Below the pieces are notes generated by a model. The model searched no databases and was not told where the DNA came from. It saw only the letters and a list, made by a program, of their open reading frames with translations. A stretch of DNA of 6,313 bases from CAZXCK01 sp964639225 (GTDB taxonomy: Bacteria; Chloroflexota; Anaerolineae; Aggregatilineales; Phototrophicaceae). The first letter of the stretch is position 1. Each line of letters opens with the position of its first letter. Location: contig CAZXCK010000188.1 of assembly GCA_964639225.1 (NCBI GenBank), positions 1 to 6,313 on the forward strand. The letters are read 5' to 3'. Below, in pieces: positions 1 through 6,094 of the stretch. Position numbers and translations under genes: made by a program.

Positions 1-49
1 CCAGACAAAGTCAGGAGGGAAGCTTCAAGATTTCTTAACACAGCTCCAT

Positions 50-55
50 TACAAT
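50..55 (+). promoter_or_regulatory. phnD: Candidate -10 element (TACAAT) for the phnDCE operon
   Basis: The hexamer TACAAT matches the sigma-70 -10 consensus at five of six positions and lies 40 bp before the phnD start codon. No convincing -35 hexamer is seen 16-18 bp upstream; the best nearby match is TTCAAG at 24-29, at too long a spacing. The rest of positions 1-81 shows no gene. The call rests mainly on position and on the same hexamer recurring upstream of the lactate permease gene. Confidence 0.25.
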
Positions 56-81
56 CCCTTCGTCGTATATGTGTTCCTTCG

Positions 82-90
82 GGAGGAAGG
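82..90 (+). promoter_or_regulatory. phnD: Shine-Dalgarno sequence that fixes the phnD start at 96
   Basis: A purine run GGAGGAAGG ends 5 bases before the ATG at 96, and its GGAGG core is 9 bases from that ATG. The alternative in-frame ATG at 69 lies upstream of this site, has no comparable site before it, and would add nine polar residues in front of the signal peptide. The site can also pair weakly with CCTTC at 76-80 (5 bp), which is probably too weak to matter. Confidence 0.7.
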
Positions 91-95
91 CCAAC

Positions 96-1115
96 ATGAG
101 AAAATTCTTTGTACTTGCCCTGGTAGTCGTATTTGCTTTGACGGCTGTGTCGATGGTTGCGGCACAGGACGATCTTGGTTCTGAAGAGAATCCTATTCAG
201 GTCTATTTTGTCCCTTCGGTAGAGGCTCAGGTTATCGTTGAAGGCGGCGAAGTGATGGCGGACGCGCTCAATGAAGCGACCGGCCTGAACTTCGAGGTCT
301 TTGTACCGACTTCCTACGCGGCAGCCATCGAGGCCATGTGTGCCGCCCCGGAAAGCTCGATGGGCTTCATTCCGGCGGCTGGTTACGTGATCGCCAACAA
401 CCGCTGTGGCGTGGAAGTTGAACTGGCCGCCGTCCGTCGTGGCTGGCAGGTCTACTGGACCCAGTACGTGGTTCGCCGTGACAGCGATATCCAGGTGTTC
501 GGTGACCTGGAAGGCCGTACCTGGGCCTACCCGGATGCCGGCTCCACGTCTGGTTTCGTGCTGCCTTCGGTCGAGCTGGCCGATGCCGGTATTACCCCCG
601 GCGAACAGGTCGAGGCTGGTGGTCACACCCAGGCGATCCTGGCCGTGCTGAACGGCGAAGCTGACTTTGCGACGACTTTCTTCAGCCCGCCGGCGATGGT
701 TGGCGCGCCCTGGAACATCGGCGACTCTCCCGAACCGTATGATCTGACCATCGATGAGAGCTATGTCGGTGAAGATGGCGAGCTGTATGTTGGCGATATC
801 ATGATCCTGGACGCTCGCCGCAACGTGCGCGAGACGGCTCCGGATGTCATCGACCAGCTCAAGGTCCTGCGCCTGAGCGCCCCCATCCCTAACGACACAA
901 TGAGCTTCAGCCCGGACTTCCCCGAGGAACTGCGCGCCCAGGTGACTCAGGCGATTGTCGAGTTCTCGCAGACGGAAACCTGGAACGAGTCGATCGGTAA
1001 CGAGGACTTCTACGGCTGGACTTCGGTTGTGCCGATTGACGACAGCACCTACGACATCATCCGCCTGGCCTTCGAGTTGGGTGGCCTGAGCGAAGAGGAT
1101 GTTTTTGGCGGTTAG
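96..1115 (+). CDS. phnD: Phosphonate/phosphite-type ABC transporter substrate-binding protein (PhnD family)
   Basis: This is the extracytoplasmic binding protein of a phosphonate/phosphite/phosphate importer, 339 residues from the ATG at 96. Residues 1-23 form a signal peptide (MRKFF, hydrophobic core, then VAA before QDD). There is no lipobox Cys, so it looks like a signal peptidase I substrate rather than a lipoprotein. The mature part follows the PhnD pattern: an opening strand IQVYFVPS (34-41), the TSYAAAIEAM stretch (72-81), GYV near 96-98, and the ligand-loop signature PDAGSTSGFVLPS (146-158), whose Ser150-Thr151-Ser152 would bind the phosphoryl oxygens. Next come GGHTQAILAVLNGEADFA (175-192), where His177 matches the conserved family His, and SAPIPND (261-267). 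Two cysteines, 82 and 104, could form a disulfide. phnC and phnE follow on the same strand. The family handles phosphonates, phosphite, hypophosphite or phosphate, and the sequence alone does not say which. Confidence 0.92.
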   Translation: MRKFFVLALVVVFALTAVSMVAAQDDLGSEENPIQVYFVPSVEAQVIVEGGEVMADALNEATGLNFEVFVPTSYAAAIEAMCAAPESSMGFIPAAGYVIANNRCGVEVELAAVRRGWQVYWTQYVVRRDSDIQVFGDLEGRTWAYPDAGSTSGFVLPSVELADAGITPGEQVEAGGHTQAILAVLNGEADFATTFFSPPAMVGAPWNIGDSPEPYDLTIDESYVGEDGELYVGDIMILDARRNVRETAPDVIDQLKVLRLSAPIPNDTMSFSPDFPEELRAQVTQAIVEFSQTETWNESIGNEDFYGWTSVVPIDDSTYDIIRLAFELGGLSEEDVFGG

Positions 1116-1146
1116 TGCTGCGGCACTGCCTATAGTACAATACGAT

Positions 1147-1175
1147 ACCGGGGCAGGGGCTTTCCCTGCCCCGGT
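1147..1175 (+). terminator. Intercistronic stem-loop between phnD and phnC (partial terminator or mRNA stabiliser)
   Basis: The arms 1147-1158 (ACCGGGGCAGGG) and 1164-1175 (CCCTGCCCCGGT) are perfectly complementary over 12 bp around a 5-base loop, GCTTT. The sequence after it, GTTATATC, is not a T-run, so strong intrinsic termination is doubtful. It lies 31 bp after the phnD stop and ends 21 bp before the phnC start. Stem-loops after a binding-protein gene commonly raise its level relative to the membrane components, by blocking 3' decay or by partial termination. That role is inferred here. Confidence 0.6.
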
Positions 1176-1196
1176 GTTATATCTCCGGAGCTTCTT

Positions 1197-1955
1197 ATGC
1201 TTATCATTGAAAACCTAACCAAAGTCTATCCCAACGGTTTTAAGGCCCTGGATAACGTCAGTATCGAAGTCCCCGATGGCCAGTTCGTCGCGCTCATCGG
1301 CCTGAGTGGGTCGGGTAAATCGACGCTGCTGCGCTGTATCAACCGGCTCATCGAGCCGACCGAAGGCCGCATCCTGTGGAACGGTGTGGACGTCACCCGT
1401 GCCAGCGATGAAGAAGTGCGCCAGATCCGCCGCCGCATCGGCATGATTTTCCAGCAGTTCAACCTGGTCAAGCGGTCCAAAGTCATCACCAATGTGCTGT
1501 CGGGGCGTCTGGGATATCTCAACCCGGTTTACAGCTTCATCAATTATTTCCCGGCCAAAGACAAACAGGATGCCCTCGCCAGCCTGGCGCGAGTCGGCAT
1601 TCAGGACCAGGCCTATAAAAAAGCCAGTGCTCTCAGCGGCGGTCAGCAGCAGCGAGTCGGCATCGCCCGCGCACTGATGCAGAATCCGGAACTCATGCTG
1701 GCCGACGAGCCGGTTTCCAGCCTGGACCCGGCCACCTCGCACAGCGTCATGAAATACCTGGACGACCTCAACAAGAATGACGGCATCACTATTCTTTGCA
1801 GCCTGCACTTCCTCAGTCTGGCACGTGCCTACGCTGACCGTGTGATCGCGCTCAAGGATGGCATTGTCGAGTTCGACGGATTGCCCGGTGAGATTGACAA
1901 CCAGCGCTTCAAAGAGATTTATGGCGAAGACGCGATCGAAGTCGGCGTCTCGTAG
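1197..1955 (+). CDS. phnC: Phosphonate-type ABC transporter ATP-binding protein (PhnC family)
   Basis: This is the cytoplasmic ATPase that drives the importer, 252 residues and so of normal family length. All nucleotide-binding motifs are intact: Walker A GLSGSGKST (35-43), Q-loop FQQFNLV (85-91), signature LSGGQQQR (146-153), Walker B LMLADEP (167-172 region), D-loop SSLD (174-177) and H-loop His204 in CSLHFL. The segment FNLVKRSKVITNVLSGRLGYLN after the Q-loop, and the stretch up to residue 120, are typical of PhnC rather than other ABC ATPases. The start ATG at 1197 has GGAG at 1187-1190, 6 bases upstream. It follows phnD after 81 bp containing a stem-loop and precedes phnE by 23 bp, so it is probably in the same transcript. 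Long open frames on the opposite strand are shadows. Confidence 0.95.
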   Translation: MLIIENLTKVYPNGFKALDNVSIEVPDGQFVALIGLSGSGKSTLLRCINRLIEPTEGRILWNGVDVTRASDEEVRQIRRRIGMIFQQFNLVKRSKVITNVLSGRLGYLNPVYSFINYFPAKDKQDALASLARVGIQDQAYKKASALSGGQQQRVGIARALMQNPELMLADEPVSSLDPATSHSVMKYLDDLNKNDGITILCSLHFLSLARAYADRVIALKDGIVEFDGLPGEIDNQRFKEIYGEDAIEVGVS

Positions 1956-1978
1956 CATAGAGGGCTAGGGGGACTTAC

Positions 1979-4159
1979 ATGTTCAACAACAATTCGCCGC
2001 GAACTTCGCGCGAGGCGCTGCGCACACTGGTGCTGGTTCTGGTGACCGTCATCGCTTTTATGATCTATTCTTATGGCTGGGAAGTGACCGATATCAACCT
2101 CAGCACACCCCAGCAGGAAACACGCCAGACTAACGTCGGCAACGCTCTGCGCGAACTGCTCTCGCCGCGTATCTTTGAGCAGGATCGCGAGGTGTTCGAC
2201 TATGGCGAGAATTTTGTCATCGGCTGCGATTATGACTCTGCTGAACAACAGCAGGTAGACGATGGCGGCCCGTTCATTCTGGTAGAGCCACGCTGCGGCG
2301 TCCCTGGTGATCTCATCACCATTGAGGGCCGCAATCTGTCGCCCAGCGCGGCTGCTCGTATCCGCTGGGTGCCGGTCGAAGGCCAGGCACGTCCTCGTGA
2401 GGACATCACCAGTGGCCGTGAAGAATTGATCGTCTCCCGTGATGGTGCCTTTTCGGCCATCATCGAAGTGCCACGTATCAGCGGCAGTGAGGGCCAGACG
2501 CACGTCGTGCAGCTTCGTGTCGCCGTCCCGGATGGTCCCATTCGTTTCAGCGATACTACCAACGAAGTCATCCGCCGCATGGTGGAGACGATTTTCATGG
2601 CGCTGCTGGCCACGTCGATTGCTATCCCCATCGCGTTTGTCCTCAGCTTTTTAGCCGCGCACAACCTGATGAAACCGGTCCGACTCACACTGGGCAGCAT
2701 GCTGGTGAGCTTTATTGCGCTGCCGGTTGGCTGGTGGCTGGGGGCGACTCTGTTGGGCGACCTGGGCCGCTTCGGCGTCGAAGTAGGGCGTGGCGATATC
2801 GCGCTGGCGCTGGGTGGCTTCCTGATCCCTGTCGGGGCTGTTGTCCTCGGCGGGCTGGCGATCCGCTGGATGTCGGCGCGTCTGCTGTTCCCGGTTGGTA
2901 GCTGGCAGGCCGAGGCGGTCGGTATCGCCCGGCAAATCGTCGTTGTGGTGCTGCTGATCTTCGTCGCGGGCGCCATTGGTGGCCTGGGTATTCTGGGTGG
3001 CGAGCAGTTCCACAGCCTGGGTAACACCATCCGTCCGGAAGGCGACGGTAATGCGCTGCTGTGGTTGCAGCGCGCCCTGGCCGACGGCATCGGCGGTGTC
3101 GGTCAGTTGATCGGCATCCTGGGCGAGATGGTCGAGCTGTTCATCGGTGGGGTGGCCGGGTTGGTGGGCGCGTTCACGCTCTCTGGCATCCTCACCTCGA
3201 CGACTCGCAAACCGCTGCTGCATCTGCCATATAGACCCAGCGTGGTCGTTGGTGGCGTGCTGGGCGCTATCAGCGGCGGGTTACTGCTGGCTGGCGTCGC
3301 CGAAATTGGTCGCGGGGCGGCCCTGCTGGGCCTGCTGGTGCCGTTTACGACGGCGCTGCTGGGCGGCCAGATCATGGTCATGATTCTGCGGCGTGTTTTC
3401 CATATTCGACGTCGGGCCGGTGGCAGCCGTACCAACACCGATGTCTTCGCCAGTGCACTGCTGTTTATCGTCAGTGCGGTGGTGATCTTCATCCTGACGT
3501 TCGATGTGCTGCAGATTGGCCGGGCTATCATTGATGGCACACTGCCGCCCGATACCACCATTGACCTGCTCGCTTTTGACATGTCGCTGTATGTGTTCGA
3601 CGCGGTGCTGTTTGGCGCGGTACTGGGGGGGATCGCCGGAGCGCTTGCGACATCCAACGCCACCTTCCCGGTGGGCACTGTGCTGTATAACGTCGCCCGC
3701 ACGCTAATGAACACCACGCGCTCGATCGAGCCGCTGATTATGGGTCTGGTGTTTGTGATCTGGGTGGGTATCGGCCCGTTTGCTGGCGTCATGGCGCTGA
3801 CGCTGCACTCCATCGCGTCGCTGGGCAAGCTCTACTCGGAGCAGATCGAAAACATCGACGAAGGCCCCATCGAGGCGCTGCTGGCGACCGGCGCTAACCG
3901 CCTGCAGACCATCGTCTACGCTGTCGTCCCGCAGATCATCCCGCCCTATATCGCCTTCACCATGTACCGCTGGGATATCAACGTGCGCATGTCCACCATC
4001 ATCGGCTTTGTTGGTGGTGGCGGTATCGGCCTGCTGCTCAACCAGCAGATTAACCTGCTGCGTTACCGTGATGCCGGCGTGGCTGTGTTAGCGATTGCCA
4101 TCGTCGTGTCCATCCTGGACTACGCCAGCGCCTCAATTCGTGAGCGGCTGACGCGCTAG
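1979..4159 (+). CDS. phnE: Oversized phosphonate-type ABC transporter permease (PhnE family) with Ig-like domain and membrane insert
   Basis: This is the membrane channel of the importer, 726 residues against roughly 260-300 for ordinary PhnE. The start has AGGGGGA at 1967-1973, 5 bases before the ATG. Residues 15-32 are the first membrane helix, followed by a PhnE-like GWEVTDINL. Residues 70-200 form an extracytoplasmic region with an Ig-like (IPT/TIG-like) fold signature at 97-187. Residues 202-231 (VETIFMALLATSIAIPIAF... LAAHNLM) match the start of the canonical permease core. Residues 232-565 are extra and contain about eight hydrophobic segments. From 568 the canonical protein resumes: RTLMNTTRSIEPLIMGLVF (574-592), GIGPFAGVMALTLHSIASLGKLYSE (597-621), the EAA loop EALLATGANRLQTIVYAVVPQ (632-652), which docks to PhnC, and GFVGGGGIG (676-684). 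The frame is open throughout with uniform composition, so this is a composite gene and not a frameshift artefact. The insert's function is unknown. Confidence 0.9.
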   Translation: MFNNNSPRTSREALRTLVLVLVTVIAFMIYSYGWEVTDINLSTPQQETRQTNVGNALRELLSPRIFEQDREVFDYGENFVIGCDYDSAEQQQVDDGGPFILVEPRCGVPGDLITIEGRNLSPSAAARIRWVPVEGQARPREDITSGREELIVSRDGAFSAIIEVPRISGSEGQTHVVQLRVAVPDGPIRFSDTTNEVIRRMVETIFMALLATSIAIPIAFVLSFLAAHNLMKPVRLTLGSMLVSFIALPVGWWLGATLLGDLGRFGVEVGRGDIALALGGFLIPVGAVVLGGLAIRWMSARLLFPVGSWQAEAVGIARQIVVVVLLIFVAGAIGGLGILGGEQFHSLGNTIRPEGDGNALLWLQRALADGIGGVGQLIGILGEMVELFIGGVAGLVGAFTLSGILTSTTRKPLLHLPYRPSVVVGGVLGAISGGLLLAGVAEIGRGAALLGLLVPFTTALLGGQIMVMILRRVFHIRRRAGGSRTNTDVFASALLFIVSAVVIFILTFDVLQIGRAIIDGTLPPDTTIDLLAFDMSLYVFDAVLFGAVLGGIAGALATSNATFPVGTVLYNVARTLMNTTRSIEPLIMGLVFVIWVGIGPFAGVMALTLHSIASLGKLYSEQIENIDEGPIEALLATGANRLQTIVYAVVPQIIPPYIAFTMYRWDINVRMSTIIGFVGGGGIGLLLNQQINLLRYRDAGVAVLAIAIVVSILDYASASIRERLTR
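2267..2539 (+). other. Extracytoplasmic Ig-like (IPT/TIG-like) domain encoded within phnE
   Basis: PhnE residues 97-187 read as a beta-sandwich of the IPT/TIG type. An opening strand, FILVEPRCGVPGD, is followed by LITIEGRNLSPSAAARIRWVP, which is the classic 'G..V.I.G.N' strand pattern. A closing part follows: LIVSRDGAFSAIIEVPRISG, then HVVQLRVAVPDG. Its position after one membrane helix places it outside the membrane. Cys83 and Cys106 could form a disulfide. Canonical PhnE lacks this domain. The assignment comes from reading the pattern by eye; a profile search would settle it. Confidence 0.6.
2672..3673 (+). other. Polytopic membrane insertion within the PhnE permease core
   Basis: PhnE residues 232-565 have no counterpart in ordinary PhnE, where the LAARN-type segment is followed within a short loop by the RTLLN..RSIPE-type segment. 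The insert has hydrophobic stretches near residues 236-260, 273-296, 316-341, 371-404, 421-440, 447-471, 489-512 and 536-558, many rich in Gly (GGLAIRW, GAIGGLGILGG, GGVLGAISGG). A basic loop RRVFHIRRRAGGSR (471-484) is probably cytoplasmic. The element LAAHN (225-229) before the insert is echoed by LATSN (556-560) at its end. I do not recognise the insert as a known domain. Confidence 0.65.
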
Positions 4160-4190
4160 GATTGGCTCGCTTTTTCTGTTTTACGCCAGC

Positions 4191-4223
4191 GGGGCGCGCC
4201 GGGCAGCTTAACCGGCGCGCCCC
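4191..4223. terminator. Hairpin terminator between convergent phnE and lactate permease genes
   Basis: The arms 4191-4202 (GGGGCGCGCCGG) and 4212-4223 (CCGGCGCGCCCC) are perfectly complementary over 12 bp with a 9-base loop, GCAGCTTAA. On the + strand it is followed by TGATGTTTT, a short T-run that overlaps the end of the opposing gene. On the - strand the following sequence is A-rich, so that side would rely on the hairpin itself. Its place between two converging genes supports a bidirectional terminator, stronger for phnE. Confidence 0.7.
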
Positions 4224-4230
4224 TGATGTT

Positions 4231-5943
4231 TTAGCGGGCCGCCAGCAAAGGATCGCTGACGCCCAGCACGTAAATGGCGATCAGGCCCATCGTACCGGCC
4301 ATGAGGACGTAATACAGCATCGGGATGATGGTCCGGCGCATAATCGCGCCCTCCTGATCGACGAGGCCCACCGTCGCCGACGCCGCGACCACGTTGTGAA
4401 TCGCGATCATGTTACCGGCTGCCGCGCCCACCGTCTGCAGGCTGACGACCATCGCGCCAGAGACCAGCAGACGCTCGGCGATGCCGTGCTGGAACAGGCT
4501 GAACATCAGATTGCTGACCGTGTTGCTCCCGGCGATAAACGTCCCCAGCGAGCCGATCAGCGGCGCGAACAACGGCCACACCGCGCCCACACTGGCTGAC
4601 ATGAACTCGGCCATAGCGATGGGCATACTGGCGATGTCCTCGGTGTTCAGCCCGCTGTTGATGTATACGCGCACCATCGGCAGCGTGAACAGCAGCACAA
4701 AGGCCGGGCCGCGCAGCGTCCGCAGCGAATCACCGAACGCCGAGCGCAGTCCACCAACCCCCATGCGATGCAGTGGCACCGTCAGCAGCGCGGCGGCGAT
4801 CAGCACCGCGCCCGGCAGATACAGCGGCTCGGTGGTGGCGCTCACCGGCGAGCCGAGAATCTCCGTCCAGGTGATACGCAGCGCATCCTGCAGCCAGTCA
4901 CCGATGCCCAGCGCTGGCAGGCGTGTCAGCACCAGCCCCACCGCCACGATCAGATAGGGCAGCCACGCCATCCAGATGGACATCTTGCGCGTCGCCTTTT
5001 CGCTGACATCTGGTTTTTCCTGCGGACTGAGGGTGCCCATCCATTCCACCGGCCATTCCTCGCGCGGCGGAAAGTCCCACGGTTCGCGCGGCATCAGAAA
5101 GCCGCGCTGGGCGGCAGCCGTCACCAGCGCCATGCCCACCAGCGCGCCCAGCAGAGACGGAAACTCCGGCCCCAGGAAAGCGCCAGTCAGCGCGTAAGGC
5201 ACGGTAAACGCCAGCCCGCCGAAGATGGCGAAAGGCGCCATCTCCAGACCCTCGCGCCATGACCGGTTAGCGCCGAAAAAGCGCGTCAGCATGGTGACGA
5301 TAATCAGCGGCATAAACGTGCCCGTAATTCCCTGTATGATGACTGACCGCTGCACGATCAGCGTGCGATACTCCTCGAAGTTGATGCCAACCGCCGCCAA
5401 CTGTGAGTCCAGCTCGGCGCTGCTCAGGCCGTTGGTCACGCCAACCAGTATCGGCGTCCCCACCGCGCCGAACTCCACCGCCGCGCTCTGGATCATCATG
5501 CCCACCATCACCGCAGCCATCGCCGGGAAGCCCAGCGCCACCAGCAGCGGCGCGACGATGGCCGCCGTTGTGCCGAAGCCCGACGCGCCCTCGATGAACG
5601 AGCCGAACAGCCAGGCGATCAGCACCACCTGCACCCGCCGGTCCGGGCTGATGCGTGTAAACGCAGCCTGGATCACGTCCACCGCGCCCGAATACTTGAG
5701 CGTGTTCAGCAGCAGAATGGCACCGAAGATGATAAACAGGATGTCGAAGGTGATGAACAATCCTTCGATTGACGACGCCGCGACGTTAGCGACCGGCATC
5801 GACCAGGCCAGCAGTCCAATGCCCACCGCGACGAAATAGACCAGTGGCATAGCCCGGCGCGCCGGCCACGAAAACCCAACCAGCAGAATCCCGGCGATCA
5901 GGATCGGAGAAGCGGCCAACAGTGCCTGTAAACCGAGGCTCAT
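4231..5943 (-). CDS. lldP: Lactate permease family protein (LldP/LctP)
   Basis: This is an integral membrane importer of the lactate permease family, whose members carry L- or D-lactate and glycolate with protons. It has 570 residues, near the family's usual 530-570, with hydrophobic segments from end to end. Family landmarks are clear: WLFGSFIEGASGFGTTAAIVAPLLVALGFP (111-140), MIQSAAVEFGAVGTPILVGV (150-169), the late block SVGAVWPLFAPLIGSLGTFIAGSNTVSNLMFSLFQ (451-485) and QTVGAAAGNMIAIHNVVAASATVGL (503-527). A hydrophilic loop at about 282-322 is probably cytoplasmic. The start has AAAGGA (complement of 5949-5954), 5 bases before the ATG. It converges on phnE and ends 71 bp from it. No lactate dehydrogenase or glycolate oxidase gene is in view, so the substrate within the family is not fixed. 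Confidence 0.93.
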   Translation of the reverse strand: MSLGLQALLAASPILIAGILLVGFSWPARRAMPLVYFVAVGIGLLAWSMPVANVAASSIEGLFITFDILFIIFGAILLLNTLKYSGAVDVIQAAFTRISPDRRVQVVLIAWLFGSFIEGASGFGTTAAIVAPLLVALGFPAMAAVMVGMMIQSAAVEFGAVGTPILVGVTNGLSSAELDSQLAAVGINFEEYRTLIVQRSVIIQGITGTFMPLIIVTMLTRFFGANRSWREGLEMAPFAIFGGLAFTVPYALTGAFLGPEFPSLLGALVGMALVTAAAQRGFLMPREPWDFPPREEWPVEWMGTLSPQEKPDVSEKATRKMSIWMAWLPYLIVAVGLVLTRLPALGIGDWLQDALRITWTEILGSPVSATTEPLYLPGAVLIAAALLTVPLHRMGVGGLRSAFGDSLRTLRGPAFVLLFTLPMVRVYINSGLNTEDIASMPIAMAEFMSASVGAVWPLFAPLIGSLGTFIAGSNTVSNLMFSLFQHGIAERLLVSGAMVVSLQTVGAAAGNMIAIHNVVAASATVGLVDQEGAIMRRTIIPMLYYVLMAGTMGLIAIYVLGVSDPLLAAR

Positions 5944-5981
5944 TCAGTTCCTTTCTACCCGATACACATAAAGCCGGGCAG

Positions 5982-6010
5982 ATTGTACCGTCTGAAGGGC
6001 CGCTTATCTA
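5982..6010 (-). promoter_or_regulatory. lldP: Candidate sigma-70-type promoter of the lactate permease gene
   Basis: Reading the - strand, TAGATA (complement of 6005-6010; four of six matches to TTGACA) is followed after 17 bases by TACAAT (complement of 5982-5987; five of six matches to TATAAT). The -10 lies 38 bp before the start codon, which would leave a leader of about 30 bases with the Shine-Dalgarno in it. Spacing and position are right, but no operator repeat for a lactate regulator is evident. Confidence 0.45.
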
Positions 6011-6033
6011 TGCAGAAATGCCTTAACGAACAA

Positions 6034-6062
6034 ATACCGGAGAGGTTCACCCTCTCCGGTAT
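6034..6062 (-). terminator. Hairpin terminator after the small secreted protein gene
   Basis: The arms 6034-6045 (ATACCGGAGAGG) and 6051-6062 (CCTCTCCGGTAT) are perfectly complementary over 12 bp with a 5-base loop. Reading the - strand, the stem is followed by TTTGTTCGTT, a T-rich tail, so it would act as an intrinsic terminator for the gene ending at 6095. It also separates that gene's transcript from the lactate permease promoter downstream. Confidence 0.7.
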
Positions 6063-6094
6063 GGTGTCAACAGCCGGTCAAATATCCCCTGCGA

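Noticed and set aside
69..95. Earlier ATG for phnD at position 69
   Set aside because: It has no Shine-Dalgarno, lies upstream of the strong one at 82-90, and would place polar residues in front of a normal signal peptide starting at 96.
1131..1141. TATAGT/TACAAT as a separate promoter for phnC and phnE
   Set aside because: No -35 match with three or more agreeing bases is found at 16-18 bp spacing. It is kept only as an alternative in the stem-loop finding.
1215..1958. Long open frame (247 codons) on the - strand opposite phnC
   Set aside because: It lies wholly antisense to a gene with every ABC ATPase motif. Its translation shows no family features, and GC-rich codon use on the + strand readily opens such shadows.
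2230..3090. 286-codon - strand open frame opposite phnE
   Set aside because: It is low-complexity (Ser-, Arg-, Pro- and Thr-rich) and antisense to the PhnE Ig-like domain and insert, so it is a compositional shadow.
4162..4599. + strand open frame directly after phnE that could extend the operon
   Set aside because: It runs through the hairpin terminator and antisense to the well-conserved end of the lactate permease. Its His-, Arg- and Gln-rich product is typical of a shadow frame.
5225..5839. 204-codon + strand open frame antisense to the lactate permease
   Set aside because: The opposing frame holds the family's core motifs (GASGFG and others), and this frame has no recognisable domain or start signal.
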